A model generated the notes under the pieces. It saw only the letters and a list, made by a program, of their open reading frames with translations. It was not told the DNA's origin and ran no database searches. A program made the translations under genes and the position numbers. From NCBI GenBank assembly GCA_046758005.1, contig JBHHZJ010000090.1:1-13838 (forward strand): a stretch of 13,838 bases of DNA, written 5' to 3'. Positions 1 through 8,007 of the stretch are shown in pieces. This DNA comes from JBHHZJ01 sp046758005 (lineage in GTDB: Bacteria; Pseudomonadota; Alphaproteobacteria; Kiloniellales; J153). How positions within the stretch are numbered: the first letter of the stretch is position 1; each line of letters opens with the position of its first letter.

Positions 1-88
1 CAGCGGGTCAAAGCCCAGCGGTCAAAAGGGTCATTATCACCGAGACTTGGTATAATGGGCGGATCGGCCGCCGCCAACCGCGGGCGCG

Positions 89-179
89 CCGGATCTGCTC
101 CAACCGTAATGTAATAGAGCGGATTCACGTGATTGACTGGAACCGCGACGTGGTTCCAGTCAATCACGATCCGCTCTAG
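89..179 (-). repeat. Dispersed palindromic repeat, copy A (truncated)
   Basis: A 64-base imperfect palindrome lies at 115-178. Its arms both begin TAGAGCGGAT and end in GATTGACTGGAACC around a short GCGACGT centre; the left arm has three extra bases. Together with flanking bases back to 89, this stretch matches the reverse complement of 9388-9477 with only a few differences, so it is a dispersed repeat and not a chance hairpin. Compared with the other copy, most of the second hairpin is missing here. It lies about 60 bases beyond the stop of the minus-strand channel gene, so its RNA could act as a 3' stabiliser or terminator, but there is no T-tract. Strand is given relative to copy B. Confidence 0.85.
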
Positions 180-239
180 AACGACGACTCCGGCTCGCTG
201 AGGAACGCCGCCTCCTCGGGCGTCGTCGCGCGGCCGCGC

Positions 240-1331
240 TCACGTGACGATGCCGGAAGGCGCCTCGCCGGCGACCGGCCGCAGGTGGATCGTCTGCGTC
301 GGATAGGCGAACTCGATCCCTTCCTCGGCGAAGCGGCCGAAGATCGTCAGGTTGATCGCCTGCTGCGCATCCATCATCAGGTTGTAGTCGGGCATGAGCA
401 TGTAATAGACGATCTCGAAGACGAGCGCGAAGTCGCCGAACTGCTTGAAGTGCGCCCGGTCGAAGCGGGTGAACGGCTGGGCCTCCACGGCCTCGCGCAG
501 CATGGCCGGGATGGCCGCCAGCTTCTCGGCCGGGGTCTCGTAGGTCACGCCGACGGAGAACACCACGCGCCGCTCGTTCATCCGCTTGTAGTTGCGGATG
601 CGGCTTTGCAGCAGGTCGTTGTTGGACAGCACGATCTGCTCGCCGGACAGGCTGCGCAGCCGCGTGGTCTTGACCCCGATACGCTCCACCGTGCCCAGCA
701 GGTCGCCGACGATGATGAAGTCGCCGGCCTCGAACGGCTTGTCGAGGATGATGGAGACCGAGGCGAACAGGTCGTTGAGGATGCTCTGCAGCGCGAAGGC
801 GACCGCGATGCCGCCGATGCCCAGGCCGGCGACCAGCGCCGTGATGTCCACGCCCAGGTTGTCGAGCGCGAGCAGCAGTGCGAACGACCAGATCGCCAAC
901 TGCCCCAGGAAGCGGACGGCCCCGAACGTGGTCTTGAGGGTCGGGTCGTCCTTGGCGCGCTCGTAGCCTTCGGCCCAGGTGATCAAGGCATAGGTGCCGA
1001 TCAGCCCGAACTGGAAGAAGACCACGACCACCAGGGCGGCACTGAGCACCCCGACCGCCTTGTCGGGCAGGTCGAGGTAGTAGGCCCCGGCGTAGAGCGC
1101 GATGACGGCCAGGAACGGCCAGGCGATGCGCCGGACCAGGCCCGCGGCCACCTCGAGCGCCGTGCCCAGCCGCGTCCGGCTCGCCTCCGCGCCCCGGCGC
1201 AGGCGACGGACCGCGAGCCCGCGCAGGGCGAGCAGCCCGACAAAGACGAGCGCCGCCACCCCGATCGCGAGCAGCCAGTCGAGGATGGCATTGCCATAGA
1301 ACGTCAATGCTTCGAAGTCCCAGGTCGGCAT
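240..1331 (-). CDS. MscS-family small-conductance mechanosensitive ion channel
   Basis: Inner-membrane channel that opens under membrane tension to release solutes during osmotic downshock. The 363-residue product has hydrophobic segments near 15-37, 69-88, 94-118 and 139-157, then the family's glycine/alanine-rich pore helix at 168-186 (AGLGIGGIAVAFALQSILN). The SVSIILDKPFEAGD segment and the soluble beta domain with ERIGVKTTRLRS and IVLSNNDLL follow. Length and order fit the shorter MscS class. ATG at 1331 was chosen; an in-frame TTG at 1358 would add nine residues with no better ribosome site. It starts 34 bases after the transglutaminase stop, so the two are probably cotranscribed. Family is certain; the exact paralogue (MscS, YbdG or YnaI type) is not determined. 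Confidence 0.93.
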   Translation of the reverse strand: MPTWDFEALTFYGNAILDWLLAIGVAALVFVGLLALRGLAVRRLRRGAEASRTRLGTALEVAAGLVRRIAWPFLAVIALYAGAYYLDLPDKAVGVLSAALVVVVFFQFGLIGTYALITWAEGYERAKDDPTLKTTFGAVRFLGQLAIWSFALLLALDNLGVDITALVAGLGIGGIAVAFALQSILNDLFASVSIILDKPFEAGDFIIVGDLLGTVERIGVKTTRLRSLSGEQIVLSNNDLLQSRIRNYKRMNERRVVFSVGVTYETPAEKLAAIPAMLREAVEAQPFTRFDRAHFKQFGDFALVFEIVYYMLMPDYNLMMDAQQAINLTIFGRFAEEGIEFAYPTQTIHLRPVAGEAPSGIVT

Positions 1332-1365
1332 GTTCCCGCTCGTGCGTCGGTTTCGCAAATGGGTT

Positions 1366-2250
1366 TCAGGAGATCGGCTCGGCGGTGACCACGACCTCCA
1401 CGGACATGTCCAGGAAGTCCTCCTTCGACCCCGTGTAGGTGCCCTGAACGGGGATCGCCTGCGAGGGGTCCCGGGCCACCGCGACGCGGATCAGGTTCGG
1501 GCCGCCGACCAGGCCGTTGGTCGGGTCGAACTCGACCCAGCCGCTGCCCGGCAGATAGACCTGCACCCAGGCGTGGGTCGAGCCCGCGCCGACCATACCC
1601 CGCTCCGCCCCGTCGAGCGCCGGATCGTAAAGATAGCCGCTGACGAAACGCGCCGCCATGCCGAGGCTGCGCACAGCCTCCATCATGAGCAGCGCGAGGT
1701 CGCGGCAGGTGCCGGCCATGCGCTTCAGGGTCTCGGCCGGCGTCTGGATCCCGTTGCTGCGTGTCTGGTAGGCGAAGTTCTGGTGGATCGCCCTGGTCAT
1801 GGCGACCAGCAGGGCGTCGGTCTCGGTCCAGCCGTCGGGCGCCAGGAAGCGGCGCACCCAGGCGTCCACCGTGTGCTCGGCGTCCTCGTAGTGACGCTCG
1901 ATGGTGCGGCCGAGGTCGGGCACCTCGTCGCGCGGATAGCTGAACGGCACGGTCCGGGCGTAGGATTCGATCGGGAATTCGGCCTCGGACAGACCGAAAT
2001 GCTCGACGGTGAAGACGCTTTCGAGATGCAGGCGCTCGGCCGCCTCGGCGAAGCTGGCGATGGCGATCGAGTTGCCGAAGACGTCGTGGAGCCACCTCAC
2101 CCGCGCCGGCGGAGCGATCGTCAGGCCGGTCGACAGCAGCCGCATGTCGTGGCTGTCGCGCGGCCGGAACATCAGGCGATGCTCGTTGAACGTGACCGGC
2201 CGCGCGTAGCGGTAGACCGTCGTGTGCTTGACCGTCAGACGCGTCGGCAT
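1366..2250 (-). CDS. Transglutaminase-like (cysteine protease fold) family protein
   Basis: The 294-residue protein has an N-terminal beta-rich region of the bacterial transglutaminase N type (residues 1-90; HTTVYRYARPVTFNEHRLMF) followed by a transglutaminase-like core. The catalytic triad is visible: Cys182 in AGTCRDLALLMMEA, His226 in STHAWVQVYLPG and Asp242 in WVEFDPTNG. Proteins of this class are generally thought to be proteases or amidases rather than cross-linkers; the substrate is unknown. No signal peptide or membrane segment is seen, so it is probably cytoplasmic. ATG at 2250 was chosen because homology begins immediately after it; upstream in-frame sequence to 2559 has no family character. 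A weak AAGGAAG lies about 16 bases upstream. It heads a two-gene minus-strand unit with the MscS channel. Confidence 0.92.
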   Translation of the reverse strand: MPTRLTVKHTTVYRYARPVTFNEHRLMFRPRDSHDMRLLSTGLTIAPPARVRWLHDVFGNSIAIASFAEAAERLHLESVFTVEHFGLSEAEFPIESYARTVPFSYPRDEVPDLGRTIERHYEDAEHTVDAWVRRFLAPDGWTETDALLVAMTRAIHQNFAYQTRSNGIQTPAETLKRMAGTCRDLALLMMEAVRSLGMAARFVSGYLYDPALDGAERGMVGAGSTHAWVQVYLPGSGWVEFDPTNGLVGGPNLIRVAVARDPSQAIPVQGTYTGSKEDFLDMSVEVVVTAEPIS

Positions 2251-2642
2251 GGCGTCGTCGAATCGCTTCCTTGGGCTCGGGCGGCCGCGGAAGGTACCCC
2301 AACGCCGCCCGATCGGACAGTGGGATTCGCGCGGCGCCAACCCTGACGGGCCGCCGCGGAGGGCGCTCGGGTTGTGGAGCGCGCCAGGCGACCGATCGTC
2401 AAGTCCCCGGGAAGGTCGTGAACGCAACAAGAACATCGGGTCGAACCGACACGGAAGGCCGCGCGTTCGGGACGCGGACGCAAGGGAAACGTTCTGCTTG
2501 CCGAATCCTTCGCGGCCCGATAGGGGGTCGGGCACCGGCGGGATCGCCACGCGGACCATGGTTCCGATACCTCGGCGAACCCGGGAATGAGGTAGGCGGC
2601 GTTCCCATGTTCATTGCCAACGGAGATGGAGATCTTGTCGCC
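2251..2642. other. Divergent intergenic region (transglutaminase gene / pstS)
   Basis: This 392-base gap must hold the promoters of both divergent units. I see no convincing gene: the open frames crossing it have no family character and no ribosome site. I looked for a Pho box (two CTGTCAT-like direct repeats about 11 bases apart) ahead of pstS and found none that I would defend, nor a clear sigma-70 pair. The last 40 bases are less GC-rich and contain the pstS ribosome-binding region, with GGAG at 2622-2625 and 2628-2631. Small GC hairpins occur, as expected at this GC content. Confidence 0.6.
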
Positions 2643-3680
2643 ATGAGAATGAGAAGTTGCCTGGCCGTCGCGGCGCTCGCGGGTGCCGTGCTGGCGCTCG
2701 CCGGACCGGCGGCGGCCCGCGACCAGATCCGGATCGTGGGCTCCTCCACGGTGTTCCCGTTTGCCGCGGCGGTCGCGGAGCGGTTCGGCAGGAGCACGAA
2801 GTTCAAGACCCCCGTGGTCGAGAGCACGGGCACCGGCGGCGGCATGAAGCTGTTCTGCGCCGGCGTCGGGGTGGAACATCCCGACATCACCAACGCCTCG
2901 CGCCGGATCGAGAAATCGGAGTTCGAGGCCTGCACGAAGAACGGCGTGACCATGACCGAGGTCAAGATCGGGTTCGACGGCATCGTGCTCGCCAACGCCA
3001 AGTCGGCGCCGCGCCTCAAGCTGACCAAACGGCAGATCTTCCTGGCGCTCGCCAAGAAGGTTCCCGGCCCCGACGGCAAGCTCGTACCCAACCGCTACCG
3101 GCGCTGGAGCGGGATCGATCCCGCGCTGCCCGACGTCGAGATCGAGGTGCTCGGCCCGCCGCCGACCAGCGGCACGCGCGACGCCTTCGTCGAGCTGGCC
3201 ATGGAAGGCGGGGCGAAAACGTTCGACAGCTTGAAGGCGCTGCGCAAGAAGGACAAGAGCGCGTTCAAGGCGATCGCCCATGCGATCCGCGAGGACGGGG
3301 CCTATATCGAGGCCGGCGAGAACGACAACCTGATCGTGCAGAAGCTGGAGGCCAACCCGAAGGCGGTCGGCATCTTCGGCTTCGGGTTCCTGGATCGGAA
3401 CGCCGACAAGATCCAAGGTGCGATCGTGGACGGCGTCGAGCCGACGTTCGAGAACATCGCGGCCGGCGCGTACGGGATCTCGCGCTCCCTCTACTTCTAC
3501 GTCAAGCGGCAGCACGTCGGCGTGATCCCCGGCATCGCCGAGTACGTCGCGGAGTTCACCAGCGAACGCGCCTGGAGCGACGAGGGCTACCTCGCCGACA
3601 AGGGGCTGATTCCGCTGCCGCCGGCCGAGCGCAAGGCGGTTCGGGCCCTGGCCAAGGCGATGGCGCCGCTGTCGATGTGA
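2643..3680 (+). CDS. pstS: PstS: periplasmic phosphate-binding protein of the Pst ABC transporter
   Basis: Binds inorganic phosphate in the periplasm and delivers it to the PstC-PstA channel. The 345-residue precursor begins with a Sec signal peptide (residues 1-26; basic MRMR, hydrophobic LAVAALAGAVLALA, AAA cleavage box), so the mature protein starts near RDQIRIVGSS. Ligand-loop motifs of the family are present: GSSTVFPF (33-40), ESTGTGGGMKLFCAG (60-74), DITNASRRI (81-89) and GPPPTSGTRDAFVE (171-184). It resembles the PstS/SphX type common in alphaproteobacteria. ATG 2643 has GGAG 12-15 bases upstream; ATG 2649 is possible, and ATG 2607 would put a poor extension before the signal peptide. 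It is first in the phosphate cluster, with a terminator-like hairpin behind it. Confidence 0.95.
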   Translation: MRMRSCLAVAALAGAVLALAGPAAARDQIRIVGSSTVFPFAAAVAERFGRSTKFKTPVVESTGTGGGMKLFCAGVGVEHPDITNASRRIEKSEFEACTKNGVTMTEVKIGFDGIVLANAKSAPRLKLTKRQIFLALAKKVPGPDGKLVPNRYRRWSGIDPALPDVEIEVLGPPPTSGTRDAFVELAMEGGAKTFDSLKALRKKDKSAFKAIAHAIREDGAYIEAGENDNLIVQKLEANPKAVGIFGFGFLDRNADKIQGAIVDGVEPTFENIAAGAYGISRSLYFYVKRQHVGVIPGIAEYVAEFTSERAWSDEGYLADKGLIPLPPAERKAVRALAKAMAPLSM

Positions 3681-3728
3681 CCCGATCGCTCCCCGTGGCC
3701 GCACGCGCCGCGGGGCCGTTTCGCCGCT

Positions 3729-3762
3729 CGGTCCGGGATCGTCCGGGCCGGCCTTTGTTTTT
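3729..3762 (+). terminator. Intrinsic terminator-like hairpin between pstS and pstC
   Basis: The stem CGGTCCGG (3729-3736) pairs with CCGGGCCG (3743-3750), with one G-U pair and a six-base loop, and is followed by a T-rich run (TTTGTTTTT, 3754-3762). This is the best rho-independent terminator shape in the window and a rare T-tract at this GC content. It lies 49 bases after the pstS stop and 47 bases before the pstC start, where partial termination would give much more PstS than permease. A second GC hairpin (arms CCCCGTGGC and GCCGCGGGG, about 3691-3715) sits just upstream and could add to the effect. Confidence 0.65.
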
Positions 3763-3808
3763 CGTGCTTGCAATCGCGGGGGCGCCGGGGCGAATTGAAC
3801 GCGCCGCC

Positions 3809-5191
3809 ATGCAGACCACGACCCTCCTGGCCGCGCTCCTCCTGCTGGCGTCGCTCGGCTACGTCTACGGCCGCCGGCGCGCGGTCGCGGCCGCGGGCGG
3901 GCGGACCCGCGGGCTGCATTCCCGCCCGCGCTACCACGGGCTTTACGTGGCCCTGTGGTGTGCCCTGCCCGGGCTCTTCGTCGTCGTGGCGTGGTCGATC
4001 GCGGAGCCGCGCATCGCCGAGTGGTCGTTGATCTCGAACCTGCCCGCGGAGTCCAGGTCGCTCGACCCCGACCGGCTGGGGCTGCTGGTCCTGGACGTGA
4101 AGAACCTGGCCGCCGGCAACATCGCCAGCCGCGAGGTCGACCCCGCGGTGCGGGCGGCGGCCGACAGCTACGCCGCGTTTCGCGCGGCCGGGCGCGCGGC
4201 GATGGCGGTCCTCGCCCTGGCCGTGGCCGCGCTGGGCCTGGCCTGGGGCAGCCGCTTCGTCCGGCCGGAGCTGCGCGCGCGCGACCACGTGGAGCGGGTG
4301 GTGCGCGCGATCATGCTGATCGCCTCGATCGTCGCGGTCCTCACCACGGTCGGGATCGTGCTCTCGCTCCTGTTCGAGGCGATGCGTTTCTTCGCCAGGG
4401 TGCCCCTCTCCGAGTTCCTGTTCGGCCTGCACTGGAGCCCGCAGACCGCGCTGCGCGCCGACCAGGTCGGCGCCTCGGGCGCCTTCGGCGCCGTGCCGCT
4501 GTTCGCCGGGACGCTGCTCATCACCGTGATCGCGATGTGCGTGGCGGTGCCCATCGGCCTGTTCTCGGCGATCTACATGTCGGAATACGCGGGCCCGCGC
4601 TTTCGCGCCGCCGCCAAGCCGCTGCTCGAGATCCTGGCCGGCGTGCCGACCGTGGTGTACGGCTTCTTCGCCGCGCTGAGCGTGGCGCCGTTCCTGCGCC
4701 GCCTGGGCGAATCGCTCGGCCTCGGCGTGTCGTCGGAATCGGCGCTGGCCGCCGGGGTGGTCATGGGGATCATGATCATCCCGTTCGTCTCCTCGCTGTC
4801 CGACGACGTGATGAACGCGGTGCCGCAGGCCTTGCGCGACGGCGCCTACGCGCTGGGCGCGACCAAGGCGGAGACGATCAGGCAGGTGGTCTTTCCCGCC
4901 GCCCTGCCCGGCATCGTGGGCGGCGTGCTCCTGGCCGTCAGCCGGGCGATCGGCGAGACCATGATCGTGGTCATGGCCGCCGGCCTGGCGGCGAACCTGA
5001 CCGCCAACCCGCTCGAGGCCGTGACCACGGTGACGGTGCAGATCGTCACCCTGCTGGTCGGCGACCAGGAGTTCGACAGCGCCAAGACCCTGGCCGCCTT
5101 TGCCCTCGGCCTGGTCCTGTTCGCGGCGACGCTGGCGCTCAACGTGGTCGCGCTGTACGTGGTGCGCAGATACCGGGAGACGTATGACTGA
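3809..5191 (+). CDS. pstC: PstC: phosphate ABC transporter permease subunit
   Basis: One of two inner-membrane permeases forming the phosphate channel. The 460-residue protein is far longer than E. coli PstC (about 320). The extra N-terminal part has membrane segments near 3-20, 46-63 and 130-148 and resembles the domain known as DUF3708 in alphaproteobacterial PstC. The binding-protein-dependent permease core occupies about 165-455, with helices near 166-188, 232-258, 272-295, 311-330, 368-392 and 428-451. The cytoplasmic EAA loop that docks on the ATPase is at 341-369 (ALRDGAYALGATKAETI, then RQVVFPAALPGI). ATG 3809 starts just before the first membrane helix; its ribosome site is weak. The end overlaps pstA by eight bases, implying translational coupling. 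Confidence 0.95.
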   Translation: MQTTTLLAALLLLASLGYVYGRRRAVAAAGGRTRGLHSRPRYHGLYVALWCALPGLFVVVAWSIAEPRIAEWSLISNLPAESRSLDPDRLGLLVLDVKNLAAGNIASREVDPAVRAAADSYAAFRAAGRAAMAVLALAVAALGLAWGSRFVRPELRARDHVERVVRAIMLIASIVAVLTTVGIVLSLLFEAMRFFARVPLSEFLFGLHWSPQTALRADQVGASGAFGAVPLFAGTLLITVIAMCVAVPIGLFSAIYMSEYAGPRFRAAAKPLLEILAGVPTVVYGFFAALSVAPFLRRLGESLGLGVSSESALAAGVVMGIMIIPFVSSLSDDVMNAVPQALRDGAYALGATKAETIRQVVFPAALPGIVGGVLLAVSRAIGETMIVVMAAGLAANLTANPLEAVTTVTVQIVTLLVGDQEFDSAKTLAAFALGLVLFAATLALNVVALYVVRRYRETYD

Positions 5192-6488
5192 GGCGACCGA
5201 CACGGCCGTGCGGTCCCGCCGGCCCGACCTCTCCGCGGCGCGCCTGCGCCGGCGCTACGCCGCCGAAGCGCGCTTGCGCCTTTACGGCCTGCTCGCGATC
5301 CTGGTCGCGGTGGTCATGCTCGGCCTGCTGCTCGTCAGCATCGTCGCCAAGGGCTATACCGCGTTCTTCCAGACCCACATCGGCCTGGAGGTCACGTTCG
5401 ACCCCGCGGTCATCGATCCCGAGGGCGCCCGCGACCCGGCGGCGCTGCGCGGTGCCGATTACCAGGCCCTGGTCAAGCGCGCCCTGCGGGAGCGTTTCCC
5501 CGAGGTGACCGGGCGCCGCGAGAAACGCGCCCTGGCCGGGCTGGTCAGCGCGGGCGCGGGCTTCAAGCTGCGCGAGATGGTGCTGGCCGATCCGGGCCTG
5601 ATCGGCACGACGCGGCGGGTCTGGGTCAAGTCGTCCGACGAAGTCGACAGCTTCGTCAAGGGCCAGATCCCGCGCGAGGTGCCCGAGGCGGACCGGCGGC
5701 TCAAGGACAACGCCATTGCCTGGGTCGACGCGCTTTCCGCCGCGGGCCTGGTGGACGTGCGCTTCAACACGACCTTCTTCACCGCCGGCGATTCGCGCGA
5801 GCCGGAGCAGGCCGGCATCTGGGGCGCGGTGGTCGGCTCGTTCCTGACCCTGACCGTCACGCTCGCGCTCAGCTTTCCGGTCGGCGTGCTGGCCGCCGCC
5901 TATCTCGAGGAGTTCGCGCCCAAGAACCGGTGGACCGACCTCATCGAGGTCAACATCAACAACCTGGCCGCCGTGCCGTCGATCGTCTTCGGCCTGCTCG
6001 GGCTTGCCATCTTCCTCAACGTCTTCGGCCTGCCCCGCTCGGCGCCGCTGGTCGGCGGCATGGTGCTGGCGCTCATGACGCTGCCGACCATCATCATCGC
6101 GGCGCGCGCGGCCCTGAAGGCCGTGCCGCCCTCGGTGCGCGAGGCGGCGCTCGCGGTCGGGGCCTCGCAGCTCCAGGTCGTCACCCATCACGTGCTGCCG
6201 CTGGCCGTGCCGGGGATCCTGACCGGGACCATCATCGGCATGGCCCGCGCGCTCGGCGAGTCGGCGCCGCTGCTCATGGTCGGCATGGTCGCCTTCATCG
6301 TCGACATCCCCGCCGGGTTCAACGACCCGGCGACCGTGCTGCCGGTGCAGATCTACCTGTGGGCCGACAGTCCGGAGCGCGCCTTCGTGGCCAAGACCAG
6401 CGCGGCCACCGTGGTCCTGCTGGCGTTCCTGATCGCCATGAACGCGCTCGCGGTGGTCCTGCGCCGGCGCTTCGAGCGCCGCTGGTAG
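5184..6488 (+). CDS. pstA: PstA: phosphate ABC transporter permease subunit
   Basis: Second permease of the phosphate channel, partner of PstC. The 434-residue product has a first membrane segment at about 34-56, then a large extracytoplasmic insert (about 60-205) matching the DUF3333 type of alphaproteobacterial PstA. The permease core follows from about 210 to 425. Recognisable blocks include AGIWGAVVGSFLTLTVTLAL (210-229), WTDLIEVNINNLAAVPSIVF (250-269) and the EAA loop at 314-345 (PPSVREAALAVGASQLQ, then VLPLAVPGI). ATG 5184 lies inside the end of pstC, with a GGGAGA ribosome site just upstream. The usual next gene, pstB, is missing: phoU follows after 61 bases. Confidence 0.95.
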   Translation: MTEATDTAVRSRRPDLSAARLRRRYAAEARLRLYGLLAILVAVVMLGLLLVSIVAKGYTAFFQTHIGLEVTFDPAVIDPEGARDPAALRGADYQALVKRALRERFPEVTGRREKRALAGLVSAGAGFKLREMVLADPGLIGTTRRVWVKSSDEVDSFVKGQIPREVPEADRRLKDNAIAWVDALSAAGLVDVRFNTTFFTAGDSREPEQAGIWGAVVGSFLTLTVTLALSFPVGVLAAAYLEEFAPKNRWTDLIEVNINNLAAVPSIVFGLLGLAIFLNVFGLPRSAPLVGGMVLALMTLPTIIIAARAALKAVPPSVREAALAVGASQLQVVTHHVLPLAVPGILTGTIIGMARALGESAPLLMVGMVAFIVDIPAGFNDPATVLPVQIYLWADSPERAFVAKTSAATVVLLAFLIAMNALAVVLRRRFERRW

Positions 6489-6549
6489 GAGGTCCGGTCG
6501 GGCGCGGAGTATACTGGCGAGGCTTCGCACCGGCCGGGAGGGACAAGGC

Positions 6550-7293
6550 ATGACCAAGGCGCCGCACCACATCGTCAAGTCGTTCGACGAGGAGCTGGAC
6601 GGGCTCAACGAGATCGTCGTCCGCATGGGCGGCTTGGCCGAGTCGCAGCTTGCCGCCGCGATCGACGCCCTGGTCGAGCGCGACAGCGGCCTGGCCGCGC
6701 GGGTCGTGCGGCAGGACGCCGCCATCGACGCGCTCGAAGAGCGCCTCGATCACGACGCCGTGCGCCTGCTCGCGCTGCGCCAGCCCATGGCCGACGACCT
6801 GCGCGAGGTCATCTCCGCGCTCAAGATTTCGAGCGACCTGGAACGCATCGGCGACTACGCGGCCAACGTGGCCAAGCGGGTCATGGCGCTCAACCGGACC
6901 GCGCCCATACAGCCGGTGCGCGCGATCCCGCGCATGGCCCGGTTGGTCCAGGACATCATCAGGGACACGCTCGAGGCCTACGTCGGACGGGACGCCGAGC
7001 GGGCGGTCGACGTCTGGCGCCGCGACGAAGAGGTCGACGAAATGTACACTGGGCTGTTCCGCGAGCTGCTGACCTACATGATGGAAGACCCGCGCAACAT
7101 CTCCGCCGGCACGCATCTCCTGTTCATCGCCAAGAACATAGAGCGCATGGGCGACCACGCCACCAACGTCGCGGAGACCATTTACTTCCTGGTCACCGGC
7201 CGGCGTCTGGAGGGCGACCGTCCGAAGGGCGACACCACCAGCTTCGAGGTCGTGCGGCCGCCGAAGGACAACGAGGGAAGCGACCGACCATAG
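6550..7293 (+). CDS. phoU: PhoU: phosphate signalling/transport regulator
   Basis: Cytoplasmic regulator that restrains Pst transport and links it to PhoR-PhoB signalling. The 247-residue protein consists of two three-helix PhoU repeats. Each carries the conserved metal-binding motif: DLERIGDYAANVAKR at 96-110 and NIERMGDHATNVAE at 196-209, including Glu98/Asp102 and Glu198/Asp202. A polar tail of about 30 residues follows. The ribosome site GGGAGGGACAAGG directly precedes ATG 6550. A TATACT at 6510-6515 could be a -10 box for a separate promoter, but no good -35 is seen. Normally PhoU acts through PstB and PhoR, and neither gene is here. The gene ends the phosphate cluster; no phoB follows. 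Confidence 0.95.
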   Translation: MTKAPHHIVKSFDEELDGLNEIVVRMGGLAESQLAAAIDALVERDSGLAARVVRQDAAIDALEERLDHDAVRLLALRQPMADDLREVISALKISSDLERIGDYAANVAKRVMALNRTAPIQPVRAIPRMARLVQDIIRDTLEAYVGRDAERAVDVWRRDEEVDEMYTGLFRELLTYMMEDPRNISAGTHLLFIAKNIERMGDHATNVAETIYFLVTGRRLEGDRPKGDTTSFEVVRPPKDNEGSDRP

Positions 7294-7368
7294 GAAAAAC
7301 GTGACGCCGCGCAGTCCGATCGTCCACGACGAGGCCACGCGCGCCGCCCCGCCGCGGGCCACGCCCTC

Positions 7369-7398
7369 GACCGGCCGAGCCCGTGGCAACGGCCGGTC
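7369..7398. terminator. Hairpin between convergent phoU and macrodomain gene
   Basis: Nine-base arms GACCGGCCG (7369-7377) and CGGCCGGTC (7390-7398) pair perfectly around a 12-base loop, in the 114-base space between two converging genes. There is no T-tract on either side, so it may be a bidirectional barrier or only a GC-rich palindrome. Confidence 0.4.
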
Positions 7399-7407
7399 GT
7401 GACCGGT

Positions 7408-7923
7408 TCAACGCGGTGCCGCCAGGGCCTGGCGGTACGCCCGCTCGGCCGCGTCGCCGAAGACACAGAAGATGACCTTCTCGATGGTTTCGTCGCGCTC
7501 GAGCCAGTCGCGCACGGTCCTGAGCGCGATCTCCGTGGCGCGCTCCAGCGGATAGCCGTAGACGCCGGTCGAGATGGCCGGGAACGCGATCGACCTCAGG
7601 CCATGCGCCTTGGCCAGCTCCAGGCTGCTGCGGTAGGCCCCGGCGAGCAGCGCGTCCTCCCCCTCGCCGCCGCCCTGCCAGACCGGCCCGACGGCGTGGA
7701 TGACGTGGCGCGCCTTGAGCCTGAAGCCGTCGGTGATTCGCGCCTCGCCGGTCGGGCAGCGGCCCGCGCGCCGGCACGCCTCGGCCAGCTCCGGACCGGC
7801 GGCCCGATGGATCGCGCCGCACACCCCGCCGCCCGGCGCCAGGCGCTCGTTGGCCGCGTTGACGATGGCGTCGACGTCGAGCGCGGTGATGTCGCCGTTG
7901 TGGATCGCGACCCGGTTGCTCAT
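7408..7923 (-). CDS. Macrodomain ADP-ribose hydrolase (YmdB / O-acetyl-ADP-ribose deacetylase type)
   Basis: A stand-alone macrodomain of 171 residues, the usual length. It should bind ADP-ribose and hydrolyse O-acetyl-ADP-ribose or remove ADP-ribose from proteins. Diagnostic parts are NGDIT (9-13), VNAANERLAPGGGVCGAIHR (21-40), with the NAAN adenosine/catalytic loop and the glycine-rich distal-ribose loop, and FPAISTGVYGYPLERA (114-129), the phosphate loop. ATG 7923 was chosen for its GGGAGAGG ribosome site a few bases upstream; in-frame starts at 7938 and 8013 would add residues outside the fold. No ADP-ribosyltransferase or toxin partner lies next to it. It converges with phoU and is 252 bases downstream of the acyl-CoA dehydrogenase stop. 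Confidence 0.93.
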   Translation of the reverse strand: MSNRVAIHNGDITALDVDAIVNAANERLAPGGGVCGAIHRAAGPELAEACRRAGRCPTGEARITDGFRLKARHVIHAVGPVWQGGGEGEDALLAGAYRSSLELAKAHGLRSIAFPAISTGVYGYPLERATEIALRTVRDWLERDETIEKVIFCVFGDAAERAYRQALAAPR

Positions 7924-8007
7924 GGCGTCCTCTCCCATGACCGTATGGCTCGGGGCCCGGGCGATCGGAATTCCGCAGGCACCTGCCCGAGGGACTGGAT
8001 CGCCCGC

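Noticed and set aside
51..56. TATAAT as a plus-strand -10 box
   Set aside because: No -35 at suitable spacing and no plus-strand gene downstream for more than 2.5 kb.
285..1388. Long plus-strand open frame opposite mscS
   Set aside because: Its residues are the low-complexity mirror of a GC-rich gene (many D, R, E, H, Q, V), and the minus strand has clear MscS motifs. The same applies to plus-strand frames at 1330-2346 and 8050-9390 and minus-strand frames at 2235-3773, 3587-5203, 5139-6725 and 11600-13672.
2222..2590. Possible 122-residue gene in the divergent gap
   Set aside because: It starts inside the transglutaminase gene on the opposite strand, has no ribosome site and is arginine/proline-rich without recognisable motifs.
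2657..3808. Long open frame running through pstS in frame with pstC, which would make an 844-residue PstC
   Set aside because: The part before 3809 is an arginine-rich shadow of pstS with no family character; real PstC similarity starts at 3809.
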